Below are positions 16,649 to 26,297 of a stretch of 41,548 nt of DNA, in pieces. Made by a program: the position numbers and the translations under genes. The notes under the pieces were generated by a model, which saw nothing but the letters and a program-made list of their open reading frames with translations, was not told the DNA's origin and ran no database searches. Within the stretch, counting starts at the first letter, position 1, and every line of letters begins with the position of its first letter. The stretch is from a bacterium (GTDB lineage: Bacteria; Bacillota; Clostridia; Lachnospirales; Lachnospiraceae). The stretch is from positions 1-41,548 of the forward strand of contig JAUNJY010000037.1 in assembly GCA_030535455.1 (NCBI GenBank), in the 5' to 3' direction.

Positions 16649-17920
16649 ATGTTTAAATCAGAAAACCATCAGTTTGAAAAGTTTGAGAACAAAATTTGGC
16701 TCAGCAGTCCGACAATGCATGGAGAGGAACTGCAGTATATTACAGAAGCATATCAGACAAATTGGATGTCAACTGTAGGAGCCAATATTAATGAAATAGA
16801 AAAACAAATATGTGAAAAAGTAGGGTGTAAATATGCAGTAGCACTTTCAACGGGAACAGCAGCACTTCATATGGCAGTTAAATTGGCTGGAGTATCTCAA
16901 AATAAAAAAATTTTTTGTAGTGATATAACTTTTGGGGCAACTGTTAACCCAGTTATATATGAAGGCGGAGTACCTATTTTTATTGATACAGAGTATGATA
17001 CTTGGAATATGGATCCAGTTGCATTGAAAAAGGCTTTTGAAATCTATCCAGAAGTCAAAGTGGTTGTAGTAGCTCATCTATACGGTACACCAGGTAAGAT
17101 TGATGATATTAAAGCTATTTGTGACAAACATGGTGCTGTTATCATTGAAGATGCAGCTGAATCTTTAGGAGCTACATATAAAGGGAAACAAACTGGTGCG
17201 CTTGGAGATTATAATGCGATCAGTTTTAATGGTAATAAAATTATTACAGGTTCTGCAGGAGGAATGTTCCTTACAGATAGCTTGGAGGACGCAAAAAATG
17301 TTAAAAAATGGTCTACACAGGCGAGAGAGAATGCGCCTTGGTACCAGCATGAGGAAGTCGGATATAACTATAGAATGAGTAATGTAATTGCAGGCGTTGT
17401 AAGAGGTCAGCTTCCATACTTAGAAGAACATATTGCTCAGAAAAAATCTATTTATGAGAGATATAAAGAAGGATTTAAAGGACTTCCAGTGAAAATGAAT
17501 CCATATGATGATGAAAATAGTGTACCAAACTACTGGTTGAGTTGTATGACTATTGAGCCAGAAGCTATGTGTGAACAGATTAGAGGAGAATATAAAGCAC
17601 TTTATATTAGTGAACATGGAAAAAGTTGTCCTTCAGAAGTTCTGGAAGCAATTTCGAGTATCAATGCGGAAGGCAGACCAATCTGGAAACCTATGCATAA
17701 ACAACCGATTTTTGCAACACATGGATTTGTAACCAGAGAAGGGAACGGTCGGGGAAAAACTAATGCTTATATTTCAGGTGGGGAAAATGCTGAAAATGGT
17801 AAACCTTTAGATGTGGGCATGGATATTTTTGAAAGAGGATTATGTTTACCTAGTGATAATAAAATGACTGAAGAACAGCAAGACATTATTATTAAGATTA
17901 TTAGAAGCTGTTTTGAGTAA
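16649..17920 (+). CDS. DegT/DnrJ/EryC1 aminotransferase for UDP-4-amino sugar
   Basis: A PLP enzyme that should aminate the 4-keto product of the upstream dehydratase. Key features are ALSTGTAALHMAVKLAG in the cofactor-binding part, EDAAESLGATYKGKQTG and SFNGNKIITGSAGG, whose Lys (about residue 197) forms the internal aldimine. The frame opens at ATG 16634, but ATG 16649 (MFKSENHQ) fits the GAGAGG site better and gives 423 residues. It is the first gene of the AT-richer block and is closely related in type to EpsN/PglE. The exact product (gluco or galacto) cannot be told. Confidence 0.9.
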   Translation: MFKSENHQFEKFENKIWLSSPTMHGEELQYITEAYQTNWMSTVGANINEIEKQICEKVGCKYAVALSTGTAALHMAVKLAGVSQNKKIFCSDITFGATVNPVIYEGGVPIFIDTEYDTWNMDPVALKKAFEIYPEVKVVVVAHLYGTPGKIDDIKAICDKHGAVIIEDAAESLGATYKGKQTGALGDYNAISFNGNKIITGSAGGMFLTDSLEDAKNVKKWSTQARENAPWYQHEEVGYNYRMSNVIAGVVRGQLPYLEEHIAQKKSIYERYKEGFKGLPVKMNPYDDENSVPNYWLSCMTIEPEAMCEQIRGEYKALYISEHGKSCPSEVLEAISSINAEGRPIWKPMHKQPIFATHGFVTREGNGRGKTNAYISGGENAENGKPLDVGMDIFERGLCLPSDNKMTEEQQDIIIKIIRSCFE

Positions 17921-17942
17921 TTGAAAATGGAGAGTGTTGAGA

Positions 17943-18674
17943 TTGAAGAAAAAAGGTAATCAGCACACAAAAAGAAAAATAACATTTTATGAAAGAAATG
18001 TGAAAAGGGGACTGGACTTTACCTGTGCCCTTTTAGCTGTTGTAGTATTTTGGTGGTTATATGTAATTGTTGCAATACTTGTCAGAATAAAATTGGGTTC
18101 TTCAGTAATATTTAAACAATACAGACCAGGGTTAAATGAAACACTATTTCCACTTTATAAGTTCAGAACGATGACGGATGAGAAAGATGAAAATGGAGAT
18201 TTATTACCGGACGAAGTTCGATTAACTTCATTTGGAAAATGGCTGAGAAGTACTTCTTTAGATGAGTTACCAGAGGCTTTCAACATTATACGTGGTGATA
18301 TGGCAGTCATAGGTCCTCGCCCTCAGCTTGTGAGAGATATGGTTTTTATGACAAAAGAACAGAGAAGACGTCATTTAGTTCGTCCAGGTTTGAGTGGACT
18401 TGCACAAGTAAATGGAAGAAATACAATTCGATGGGAAGACAAGCTGAATTATGATTTGAAATATATTAAGAAGATAACATTTTTTGCTGATGTGAAAATA
18501 ATTTTTCAGACGGTTATGAAAGCTTTTGTAAAACAAGAGGGTATAAATCGTGAAGGGACTGTAAGTGATATGGACTTTGGTGATTATTTGTTACAAGAAG
18601 GAAAAGTAGAACAAAACAAGTATGATAAACTTCAAAAGGTCGCAATTAAAATTATGAATGGACGTAAAAAATGA
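17943..18674 (+). CDS. Second initiating sugar transferase, PglC/EpsL-like
   Basis: A short monotopic phosphoglycosyl transferase. It has one hydrophobic N-terminal segment after KRGLDFTCALLAVVV, then KFRTM, SLDELPEAFNIIRGDMAVIGPRP and RPGLSGLAQVNGRN. It would load the amino sugar made by the two upstream enzymes onto undecaprenyl phosphate. The C-terminus carries a 50-residue extension beyond the core domain. The start is uncertain: GTG 17934 is too close to GGAG (17929-17932), so TTG 17943 (about 10 bases away) is preferred. It lies 22 bases after the aminotransferase stop, so the two are surely co-transcribed. Confidence 0.9.
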   Translation: MKKKGNQHTKRKITFYERNVKRGLDFTCALLAVVVFWWLYVIVAILVRIKLGSSVIFKQYRPGLNETLFPLYKFRTMTDEKDENGDLLPDEVRLTSFGKWLRSTSLDELPEAFNIIRGDMAVIGPRPQLVRDMVFMTKEQRRRHLVRPGLSGLAQVNGRNTIRWEDKLNYDLKYIKKITFFADVKIIFQTVMKAFVKQEGINREGTVSDMDFGDYLLQEGKVEQNKYDKLQKVAIKIMNGRKK

Positions 18675-18680
18675 AGAAAA

Positions 18681-18933
18681 GAAGCATTAAATGTAGCAAA
18701 CATTCATTGAATTTCAAATGTATATTATAGCGAATTACCAGATATAAAGTTAGATATGGTTGCGCATACAGATATAAATGAAACTATAGAAAAAGTTATT
18801 CAATGATTTGATCCAGACATCATAAATACTCATTTTGATGGTGATGTAAATAAGATCATTAGTGTGTTTATCATTCTACCTTAGTTGCGTGCAGACCAGT
18901 GCCGGGGCAAAAGACATTCAGAAGCATTAATTA
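18681..18933 (+). pseudogene. PIG-L/LmbE deacetylase relic
   Basis: Decayed middle part of a PIG-L-family N-acetylglucosaminyl deacetylase. Reading across stops gives EALNVANIH, YYSELPDIKLD, HTDINETIEKVIQ, FDPDIINTHFDGDVNK and, in another frame, DH followed by VYHSTLVACRPVPGQ. The THFDGDVNKDH region and the ACRPVPG block are typical of this family. There are at least three stops and one frameshift, and the N- and C-termini are missing. Confidence 0.7.
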
Positions 18934-18937
18934 ATTT

Positions 18938-18974
18938 AATATTTATATGTTCCAAAATGGAATATATAAATATT
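18938..18974 (+). repeat. Perfect 16-base-pair hairpin before the first glycosyltransferase
   Basis: The arms 18938-18953 and 18959-18974 pair along 16 positions (15 Watson-Crick, one G-U) with a five-base loop AAAAT. The stem is mostly A/T with a TTCC/GGAA clamp next to the loop. No T-run follows. It ends about 22 bases before ATG 18997. Confidence 0.7.
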
Positions 18975-18996
18975 ATCCAGATAAGAGAGGAAAGTA

Positions 18997-19827
18997 ATGG
19001 AGAAATATAGTGTTCTTATGTCAGTTTATAAAAAAGCTGGAGTAGAAGAATTTAGACTAAGTGTTAAAAGCATATTAGAACAAACTTATCCGCCAGATCA
19101 GTTTGTTATTGTGTGTGATGGACCAATTGAAAAAGATTTAAGAGATGAAATAAAGTGGTTAAAAGAGTCTAATAAATCATTATTTACTATAGTTAAATTG
19201 AAAAGCAATCATGGACTGGCTTATGCTCTTAATGAGGGATTAAAAGTATGTAGAAATGATTTAGTGGCTAGAATGGACGCAGATGACTATTCTCTGCCTA
19301 AAAGATGTGAGATACAAGTAGATGAATATCAAAAAAATCCAAATCTTGCTCTGTTGGGGGGATATACCAAACATTTTAGAAAAGATATAAGTGATGTGTC
19401 AGAAAAGGTGAATACTTTTCCAATCAATATGAATGATATAAAGAAAACTTTTAGAAGAGAATGTCCTTTTTCGCATCCTGCAATGATGTATAGAAAAAAA
19501 GCAGTATTAGCATGTGGTGGATATGACTCTCAATTAAGGAGAAGTCAAGATCATGATTTATTCTCTAAAATGATTAGTAATGGATATGAAGGATCAAACG
19601 TTAACAAAGTACTTTTATACTTTAGAGCAAATGATGAATGTTTAGCAAGAAATAAGAATAGGGAAAGTTGTAAAATAAGGGTATTACTTCAGAAACGAAT
19701 GTTACAACGAGGTGATTGTAGTCTTTTTGATTTTCTATATATTTGGATAGCTATGCTAGTATCAAGAATAATGCCAGTTCCAATTTATAGAAAAATTTAT
19801 GCTATAATTAAAAAAAGTGGAGATTGA
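18997..19827 (+). CDS. Family 2 glycosyltransferase
   Basis: A GT-A fold enzyme that adds a sugar to the lipid-linked intermediate. YSVLMSVYKKAGVEEFRLSVKSILEQTY is the usual N-terminus, followed by VCDG, and the metal-binding motif is in ARMDADDYSLPKR (about residue 89-92). PFSHPAMMYRK and RSQDHDLFSKM give the acceptor-side and catalytic-base region. There is a weak C-terminal hydrophobic segment. The 276 residues are standard, and GAGAGGAAAG precedes ATG 18997. The sugar is unknown. Confidence 0.9.
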   Translation: MEKYSVLMSVYKKAGVEEFRLSVKSILEQTYPPDQFVIVCDGPIEKDLRDEIKWLKESNKSLFTIVKLKSNHGLAYALNEGLKVCRNDLVARMDADDYSLPKRCEIQVDEYQKNPNLALLGGYTKHFRKDISDVSEKVNTFPINMNDIKKTFRRECPFSHPAMMYRKKAVLACGGYDSQLRRSQDHDLFSKMISNGYEGSNVNKVLLYFRANDECLARNKNRESCKIRVLLQKRMLQRGDCSLFDFLYIWIAMLVSRIMPVPIYRKIYAIIKKSGD

Positions 19828-19843
19828 TTATAAAGGGGAAAAA

Positions 19844-20935
19844 ATGAAAATATTAATAGTTATTCCGACATTATCAAGTGGTGGGACGGAGAGATTTGCT
19901 TCAAATTTAGCAAATTATTTTTCATACAAAGACCACAAGGTGAAAATTTTAAAATTTGAAAATAAAGAACCTTTTTACGATTTAAATAGTGATATAGAAG
20001 TAGTATCTGTTGGATACTCTATTAATAGAAAAAATAGAATTTATTCCATTATGTCGATTGCAATTAATGTATTATATAAATCAACTAGATTTGTAAGACA
20101 TATTGTGAAAAACTCTCAACCAGATATTGTGATACCGTTTCTTCCTCAAGCAGATATTGCAGTTTATTTATCAGGAATGAGAAGTGAAAAATTTAAAATA
20201 ATCTGTTCAGAGCGTAACGATCCAACTAAAAGATCAAAAGTAATGCAGATAATATTAAAAAAAATTTATAGAAACGCAGACATTTTAGTGTGCCAAAGTA
20301 AAAAAGTGAAAGAGTTTTATAATTGTGTTTCAAATGATAAAAAAATAGTAATTGCAAACCCAATAGATCCAAACTTAATTCCCACACAGGTTGAAGAAAA
20401 TTCATGTCCTGTTATAGTTGGAGTTGGTAGGTTAGATTATCAAAAAAATTTTTCATTATTGATAGATAGTTTTAGTGTTGCTTTAAAGTACATTCCACCT
20501 GAAACACAATTAATTATATATGGGGAAGGAAGATTAAGAGAAAAATTAGAGAGTCAGGTTAGAGAGTTAAACTTGATTGATAACGTAAAATTTCCCGGTA
20601 TTTGTAATGATTTATTCAATAAAATTAAAGATGCAAGTTTATTTGTTATGTCATCGGATTATGAAGGGTTTCCAAATGCATTATTGGAAGCTATGGTGTT
20701 GGGACTTCCAGTAATATCAACTGATTTTCCGACTGGAACAGCACGTGAATTAATTACAATAGAGAATGGTAGACTCGTTGAAGTTGGGAATAATGTTCAA
20801 ATGAAAAATGCAATTGTAGAATTGATGAATGATACAAAAACCAGAAAAAAAATGAGAGAGAATAATCGTAGGATGTTAGAAAAGTTTACAATTGACAATA
20901 TTGCGAAAAAGTGGAATGAGTTAATAATGAACTAA
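19844..20935 (+). CDS. Family 4 glycosyltransferase
   Basis: A GT-B fold retaining transferase. The N-terminal MKILIVIPTLSSGGTERFASNL loop, VGVGRLDYQKNFSLLIDSF and the donor-binding SSDYEGFPNALLEAMVLGLPVISTDFPTGT (EX7E type) identify it. The frame can be traced back to GTG 19817, overlapping the previous gene, but ATG 19844 has AAAGGGG just upstream and the canonical N-terminus, so the start is 19844 (363 residues). It resembles the next gene closely in layout, suggesting an old duplication or parallel recruitment. Confidence 0.92.
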   Translation: MKILIVIPTLSSGGTERFASNLANYFSYKDHKVKILKFENKEPFYDLNSDIEVVSVGYSINRKNRIYSIMSIAINVLYKSTRFVRHIVKNSQPDIVIPFLPQADIAVYLSGMRSEKFKIICSERNDPTKRSKVMQIILKKIYRNADILVCQSKKVKEFYNCVSNDKKIVIANPIDPNLIPTQVEENSCPVIVGVGRLDYQKNFSLLIDSFSVALKYIPPETQLIIYGEGRLREKLESQVRELNLIDNVKFPGICNDLFNKIKDASLFVMSSDYEGFPNALLEAMVLGLPVISTDFPTGTARELITIENGRLVEVGNNVQMKNAIVELMNDTKTRKKMRENNRRMLEKFTIDNIAKKWNELIMN

Positions 20936-20966
20936 CTATATATTTTACGGTAGGGATGTGGAAAAC

Positions 20967-22091
20967 ATGGATATTACACTTTTTATCAGTAGTTTATCAG
21001 GTGGAGGTGCAGAAAGAGTTGTTGCAAACATTGCTAATTTTCTGAGTGAAAAAAATCATAAAGTTACAGTACTTACTGTATCTGGATTAGTTTCATATCA
21101 AATAAATAGCAAGGTAAAACATGAAATCCTTTGTGATGAAACGAAAAAGAAATTGCCTCATATTATTATTAATATTATTAGATTATATAAATTAAATAAA
21201 TATTTAAGAAAGACTAAGACCGATGTATATTTGACGTTTTTACCTGTATTGACAAAGATGTTGCTACTACAAAAAAAATTTATTGATGCACCAGTAATAA
21301 TGGCTGAAAGAGGTAATCCAGAAACATTTTTTGATGCTTCTTCAAATAACAAAGCTGTTTTTAAACGAATTTATCCAAAAGCAGATGGATACGTATTTCA
21401 GACTCAGTGGGCTCAAGAATACTATATGCAGAAAGGAGTTCCCGTCGAACAAAGTATAATAATTCCTAATGCTATTAACCCAGAGTGTATAAGAAAAAAA
21501 TACGTAGGACCAAAAGAAAACATTATTGTCGGTGCTGGAAGATTAACTAAACAGAAAAACTTTGAATTACTGATTGATAGTTTTAAGAATGTTAAAGAGA
21601 AACATAAGGAATTTTCTTTAGTGATTTATGGAGAAGGTCCAGAAAGAAGAAAGTTAGAAAATAAAATTGAGTTATTTGATTTGCAAGATAGCATTCTATT
21701 ACCAGGTTATGTATCGGATCTGGGAGCAAAATTGGAAAAGTCTACAATGTTTGTTCTTTCATCTGATTATGAAGGAATGCCAAATGCATTGATGGAGGCA
21801 ATGGCAGTAGGGCTTCCGGTAATATCAACAGATTGTCCAGCAGGTGGATCAAGATTTTTAATAGAAAATGGAAAGAATGGAATATTAGTACCAGTTAAAG
21901 ATACAGTTAAACTTGAGATGGCAATGTGTAGCATTATAGAGAATTTTGAAAATGCTGAAATAATGTCACAAAATGCAAGAAGTATTTGTGAAAGATTGGC
22001 TTCACATAATATATATGAACAGTGGGAAAGTTATATTAAATGTATAGTTAAAAGAAGTGTTGACACAAATAAGACAAGAGGTAAAAAATGA
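20967..22091 (+). CDS. Family 4 glycosyltransferase
   Basis: It begins MDITLFISSLSGGGAERVVANIANFL, followed by GAGRLTKQKNFELLIDSF and SSDYEGMPNALMEAMAVGLPVISTDCPAGG, the GT4 donor-binding region with both conserved glutamates. GTG 20958 is an alternative start, but ATG 20967 gives the usual N-terminus. Its last four bases overlap the start of the polymerase gene (ATGA), which implies translational coupling. The linkage it forms cannot be read from sequence. Confidence 0.92.
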   Translation: MDITLFISSLSGGGAERVVANIANFLSEKNHKVTVLTVSGLVSYQINSKVKHEILCDETKKKLPHIIINIIRLYKLNKYLRKTKTDVYLTFLPVLTKMLLLQKKFIDAPVIMAERGNPETFFDASSNNKAVFKRIYPKADGYVFQTQWAQEYYMQKGVPVEQSIIIPNAINPECIRKKYVGPKENIIVGAGRLTKQKNFELLIDSFKNVKEKHKEFSLVIYGEGPERRKLENKIELFDLQDSILLPGYVSDLGAKLEKSTMFVLSSDYEGMPNALMEAMAVGLPVISTDCPAGGSRFLIENGKNGILVPVKDTVKLEMAMCSIIENFENAEIMSQNARSICERLASHNIYEQWESYIKCIVKRSVDTNKTRGKK

Positions 22092-23530
22092 GGAAAATAA
22101 GTAAATGCATTTATTTATGGACAAGCATTCCTTTTACAATTGCTCTTCTAGTAAGATATTTTACAGTTGATAACGATATATCTGGTGTAGAAGTCAAAGG
22201 AGGATGTCTATATTTATTAATATTATATGTAATATCAGAATATGTATGGGTCAATACCACTAAACGTTTTTTCGCACCATTCTCTTTATTTTTAATTATG
22301 TGTCTAATATTTAACGCAGGGCAATTAATATTATATCTATTTGATATAGAAATTCAAAATTGGTATGTAATAGTGAAACATTATAGCACAGATACAATGT
22401 TGAAAATGATATATTTTCAAAGCCTTTGTGTGATAGGAATGACTAGTGGAGCCTTATTGGCATATAACAGAAAAGTCAAGCAATGCTTTGAATATTCTTG
22501 TCCACCTCAAAATAATAAAACTCATTGGAATCAAATGGATAATATAGATATAGTTTTCTATCTTATTGCAATTATAGCTATTGGATATAGTTTAATGAGA
22601 CTGTTGCTTCGCTCACAATATGGATATATGAATCAAGAATTAGAAACCAATGGTTCGAGTTGGGTTAGCTTATTGGAATACATATTTTTTATACTTTTTT
22701 ATTATGAAATGAGCAGATACCACAAGGAAGAAAAAAATAAAATTACACTAATTATTGGTATTATATTTGTTTTAATAAAAGTATTGTATGGCAAAAGAAA
22801 TTATTTACTTTATATAGTTGGTGGAATAGTTTTTATATACCTATATGTATATAAAAAACAAAGTAAAATTAAAAAATGGCAAATTGTTTTAGGTATTGTA
22901 ATATCGTTAGTTGGATTTAGTGCGATGAGAGGATTAACGTTATTACGAAATTACTCTTTACATGACATTAATTTTCAATTAATAGAAGAAGTGTATTCTG
23001 GTGGCATTCTAAATGGATTATACGGTACATTGGCTGAATTTGGAAAATCAGCTAATTGTTTATTAACAACAATGCAAAGCTTTTTTAATGAAGAAGTGAC
23101 ACATGCACCAACAATACCATATGCTTTATTATTAGGATTTGTACCTAAGAAGGTAACTTCATTATTTATTAATGATCCAGTAAGTGAAAACTTAAGTATC
23201 TGGGTAACTGGTACAATAGGAGCAGCAAGTGAACAAGGATTTTCTTTGTATGCAGAGGCTTTTTATAATTTTAACATATGGGGTTTTTTATTTTTATTGG
23301 CATTCGGCTTTACAATTGTAAAGTTAGAATATCTTGTAATGAAAAATATGAGTTCGAAATATTTTATTAAACGAATTTATTCCTGTTCTATTTTGTATTT
23401 AATTGTTTATTGTGCTTTTTTAGCAAGGGGAGAATTACGATTAATATCAACGCCTATTAGACGATGCTTCTACATTTGGATAATAATGTTACTGTTGAGT
23501 AGCCGCAGAGCCAGTAAAAGAGTGAGGTAA
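22088..23530 (+). CDS. Wzy-type repeat-unit polymerase
   Basis: A 480-residue protein with about twelve hydrophobic segments, a large loop between about residues 290 and 400, and a GKRNYLLYIVGG segment. The RGELRLISTPIRRCFYIW end matches the general look of O-antigen polymerases of Gram-positive loci. It should join flipped repeat units outside the membrane. Sequence conservation in this family is very low, so the call rests on topology and on its place among glycosyltransferases and a flippase. AGAGGT precedes ATG 22088. Confidence 0.8.
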   Translation: MRKISKCIYLWTSIPFTIALLVRYFTVDNDISGVEVKGGCLYLLILYVISEYVWVNTTKRFFAPFSLFLIMCLIFNAGQLILYLFDIEIQNWYVIVKHYSTDTMLKMIYFQSLCVIGMTSGALLAYNRKVKQCFEYSCPPQNNKTHWNQMDNIDIVFYLIAIIAIGYSLMRLLLRSQYGYMNQELETNGSSWVSLLEYIFFILFYYEMSRYHKEEKNKITLIIGIIFVLIKVLYGKRNYLLYIVGGIVFIYLYVYKKQSKIKKWQIVLGIVISLVGFSAMRGLTLLRNYSLHDINFQLIEEVYSGGILNGLYGTLAEFGKSANCLLTTMQSFFNEEVTHAPTIPYALLLGFVPKKVTSLFINDPVSENLSIWVTGTIGAASEQGFSLYAEAFYNFNIWGFLFLLAFGFTIVKLEYLVMKNMSSKYFIKRIYSCSILYLIVYCAFLARGELRLISTPIRRCFYIWIIMLLLSSRRASKRVR

Positions 23531-23534
23531 AAAC

Positions 23535-24635
23535 ATGAAAAATAAATTAGCTTTTATAACTCCTAATTTGGATGTTGGTGGAGCTCAAACAATGTTAGTC
23601 CGTTTAGTAAAGGAAATCTCGAAAGATAAATATGAGATATGTGTATTTGTAAGAGATTCTGAATTAAATAATTATATAGAGAAAGAACTTCGAAATCAAG
23701 GAGTAAAAATTGAGTTCCTTAATTTACTTGATAATGAGATAAAGGGAAAAAAAGTAATATTTAAGATTAAAAATTACTTTAAGTTTCAAAAGAAAATAGA
23801 AACATTTAATCCAGATATAATACATGTTCATTTAGAACTTTTTTATACTTTATTATATGGAATTATAAAAAACAGAAAAATAGTTATGACTATTCATAGC
23901 CATCCTGCATTAATCACAACAAGACGTCTAAGAATTATGTTACGTATTTTAGATATAAAGAATAATTTGAGATTAGTAGGATGTGCACAGTTGATTTCAA
24001 AAGAGGCATATAAAAATCTACTTAAAAACAAGAACGTTATTCAAACAATATACAATCCTATTGTTATAGATAATTATAAGAAGTTAGAAGAAACTAAGAA
24101 TAATAGTTTGGATTTTATATATATTAATGTTGCACGGTTACATAAGATTAAGAATCAGAAACTGCTAATCGCGGCATTTACTGGTGTTAAGAAAAAACTA
24201 CCTAATTCAAAACTTCTAATAGTAGGAGACGGTCCGTTAATGAGTGAGCTAAAGCGATTAACCGAAGAGTTAGGTGTATCTAATAGTGTATTTTTCTTAG
24301 GAAATCGAAATGATGTTGCAAATCTGTTAAGGCATTCAGATGTTTTTGTTTTATCTTCAAATTCAGAAGCGTGTCCCATGACTGTTCTTGAAGCTATGGC
24401 CAGTGGCTTGCCAATTATATCTACTGATGTAGGTGGTGTAAAGGAACTCATAGGAGATAATGCAGGAATATTGGTTGAAACGGGTAATGTTGAGGGGTAT
24501 ACGAAAGCGTTGGAGGATATTCAAAAGAACAGTAAAATGAGACATGATATGGGGATTGTTTCATTACAACGAGCTAAACAGTTTTCTTCAGTGCTCATTG
24601 CAAAACAATATGAACTTTTGTATGAATCATTTTAA
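23535..24635 (+). CDS. Family 4 glycosyltransferase
   Basis: It begins KNKLAFITPNLDVGGAQTMLVRLV, with a DVGGAQ loop in place of the SGGAE loop of its neighbours. FIYINVARLHKIKNQKLLIAAF, VGDGPL and SSNSEACPMTVLEAMASGLPIISTDVGGVKELI give the donor-binding domain. It has 366 residues and a GAGGT site before ATG 23535, four bases after the polymerase stop. It is likely to add a different sugar from the other two GT4 enzymes. Confidence 0.92.
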   Translation: MKNKLAFITPNLDVGGAQTMLVRLVKEISKDKYEICVFVRDSELNNYIEKELRNQGVKIEFLNLLDNEIKGKKVIFKIKNYFKFQKKIETFNPDIIHVHLELFYTLLYGIIKNRKIVMTIHSHPALITTRRLRIMLRILDIKNNLRLVGCAQLISKEAYKNLLKNKNVIQTIYNPIVIDNYKKLEETKNNSLDFIYINVARLHKIKNQKLLIAAFTGVKKKLPNSKLLIVGDGPLMSELKRLTEELGVSNSVFFLGNRNDVANLLRHSDVFVLSSNSEACPMTVLEAMASGLPIISTDVGGVKELIGDNAGILVETGNVEGYTKALEDIQKNSKMRHDMGIVSLQRAKQFSSVLIAKQYELLYESF

Positions 24636-24664
24636 AAAATGATTATTAAATATGCTTCTATTAA

Positions 24665-24690
24665 AAAACCATTACGCAATGGATTTTTTG
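24665..24690 (+). terminator. Weak terminator-like hairpin inside the gene block
   Basis: CCATT (24669-24673) and AATGG (24678-24682), extended by A-runs and a run of six T's, form a short hairpin in the 140-base gap before the flippase gene. It may reduce read-through rather than stop it. Confidence 0.4.
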
Positions 24691-24775
24691 TTAAAAAATA
24701 ATGCTACTAAACCGAAAGTATTTATTATTACAAATAAGTATAGGCCAAATATGGAAGGAATGAATGATATAGATA

Positions 24776-26275
24776 ATGCAAAAAAGAAAAATTGTAGCCA
24801 CTAATATGGTAGTTACAGGAATGTATCAAATATTAACGGTAGTTTTTGGACTTGTAATTCCTAGACTATTTTTAGATGAATATGGTGCGAGTTTACATGG
24901 ATTGACATCAACCGTAACAAATATTCTCAGTTATGTAACACTGTTAAATGCGGGGCTTTTAACGGCATCTGTTCAAGCTTTATATAAACCTTTAAGTTTA
25001 AAGAATACGGAAGATATTAATTCTATAATTTCAGCAGTGAAAAAGTATTATAATAAAGTTGGAATATATTATGTCATTGTTATTGTTTTAGCAGCATTTG
25101 TTCTTCCTTTTTTTGTATCAAATCAGGTTGGACCATATATTGCTTTTTCTGTGATGATAGCCATGGGATTGACCAGTATATTTGACAGCTTTTTAGGTGC
25201 AACGTATAGAGTTTTAGCTCAAGCTGATCAAAAATATTGGTTAATTAGTTTATGTAGTATTATTTCACTTATTGTAAGAAGTGTAATGCAGATTATGTTA
25301 ATTAATTTTCATAAATCTGTAGTATTGGTACAGTTGATGCCTGCTATGATGACAATACTTACATATATTATTCTTAAATCATATACAAAAAGGAAGTATC
25401 CATATTTAGATACTACAAGTAATCCAAACTTTGAAGCTTTAGGACAAAGAAAGGCGGCATTGTTACATCAAATAGCTGGAGTTGTAGTTAATAATACAGA
25501 TACAGTTTTGTTGACAATATTTCAAAATTTAACAGTTGTAAGTATATATTCTGTATATCAATTAGTTTTTACACACTTGTATAGTTTGACAGTATCTGTA
25601 TTTAGTAATTCAACTGTTGCAAGTTTTGGACATCATCTAGTTACCGAAACAAAAGAGAATATTCGGAGTTCTTTTGATAGATATGAAGCGATGTTTTATA
25701 TTTTTATTACATGTATTTTGGGCACAACAGCTGCCATGATTGCTCCATTTGTATCTATTTACACTTCAGATGTGAAAGGTGTTCAATATTTAGATTCCAA
25801 ATTAATATTAATGTTTATGATAATATCAATCATGAATACGGGAAGAGTACCATGTGGAATGTTGATAAATGCTGCAGGACATTATAGACAAACACAGTAT
25901 AGAGCTCTTGCAGAAGCAGTTATAAATTTTTTTGTATCAATTTTTCTAGTTCGGAAAATTGGTATTTATGGTGTCTTGCTTGGTACAGTAATTTCTTTTG
26001 TCTATAGAACATTTGATATTATAATATATTCTAACAAACATATACTACATAGATCACCTTTATTATCTATTAAAAGATTTGTTAGAACAGGAATTGTAAT
26101 ATTTTTTATGTATTTTATTAGTAATATATTTGAAATATCTGAAATCACCAACTGGTTTCGTTGGCTCCGATATGGAGTTATTTACTTTGTAGTATCTGTA
26201 GTTTTAACAGGAATGGTGTGGAGTGCATTGGAAAGGAATGTCTTGAAAACAATATTTGGCATGATAAAAAGATGA
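24776..26275 (+). CDS. Wzx-type polysaccharide flippase
   Basis: It moves the lipid-linked repeat unit across the membrane. The 499 residues hold about fourteen hydrophobic helices spread along the whole length. The N-terminus has VVTGMYQILTVVFGLVIPRLFLDEYG, similar to MOP-superfamily exporters. NTGRVPCGMLINAAGHYRQTQYRA is the conserved loop before the last helices. It is strongly AT-rich in codon use. AAGGAA lies about 15 bases from ATG 24776, which is a little far. No other flippase is intact in the window. Confidence 0.88.
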   Translation: MQKRKIVATNMVVTGMYQILTVVFGLVIPRLFLDEYGASLHGLTSTVTNILSYVTLLNAGLLTASVQALYKPLSLKNTEDINSIISAVKKYYNKVGIYYVIVIVLAAFVLPFFVSNQVGPYIAFSVMIAMGLTSIFDSFLGATYRVLAQADQKYWLISLCSIISLIVRSVMQIMLINFHKSVVLVQLMPAMMTILTYIILKSYTKRKYPYLDTTSNPNFEALGQRKAALLHQIAGVVVNNTDTVLLTIFQNLTVVSIYSVYQLVFTHLYSLTVSVFSNSTVASFGHHLVTETKENIRSSFDRYEAMFYIFITCILGTTAAMIAPFVSIYTSDVKGVQYLDSKLILMFMIISIMNTGRVPCGMLINAAGHYRQTQYRALAEAVINFFVSIFLVRKIGIYGVLLGTVISFVYRTFDIIIYSNKHILHRSPLLSIKRFVRTGIVIFFMYFISNIFEISEITNWFRWLRYGVIYFVVSVVLTGMVWSALERNVLKTIFGMIKR

Positions 26276-26297
26276 AATAAATTGAGGAGTAGTGAAA

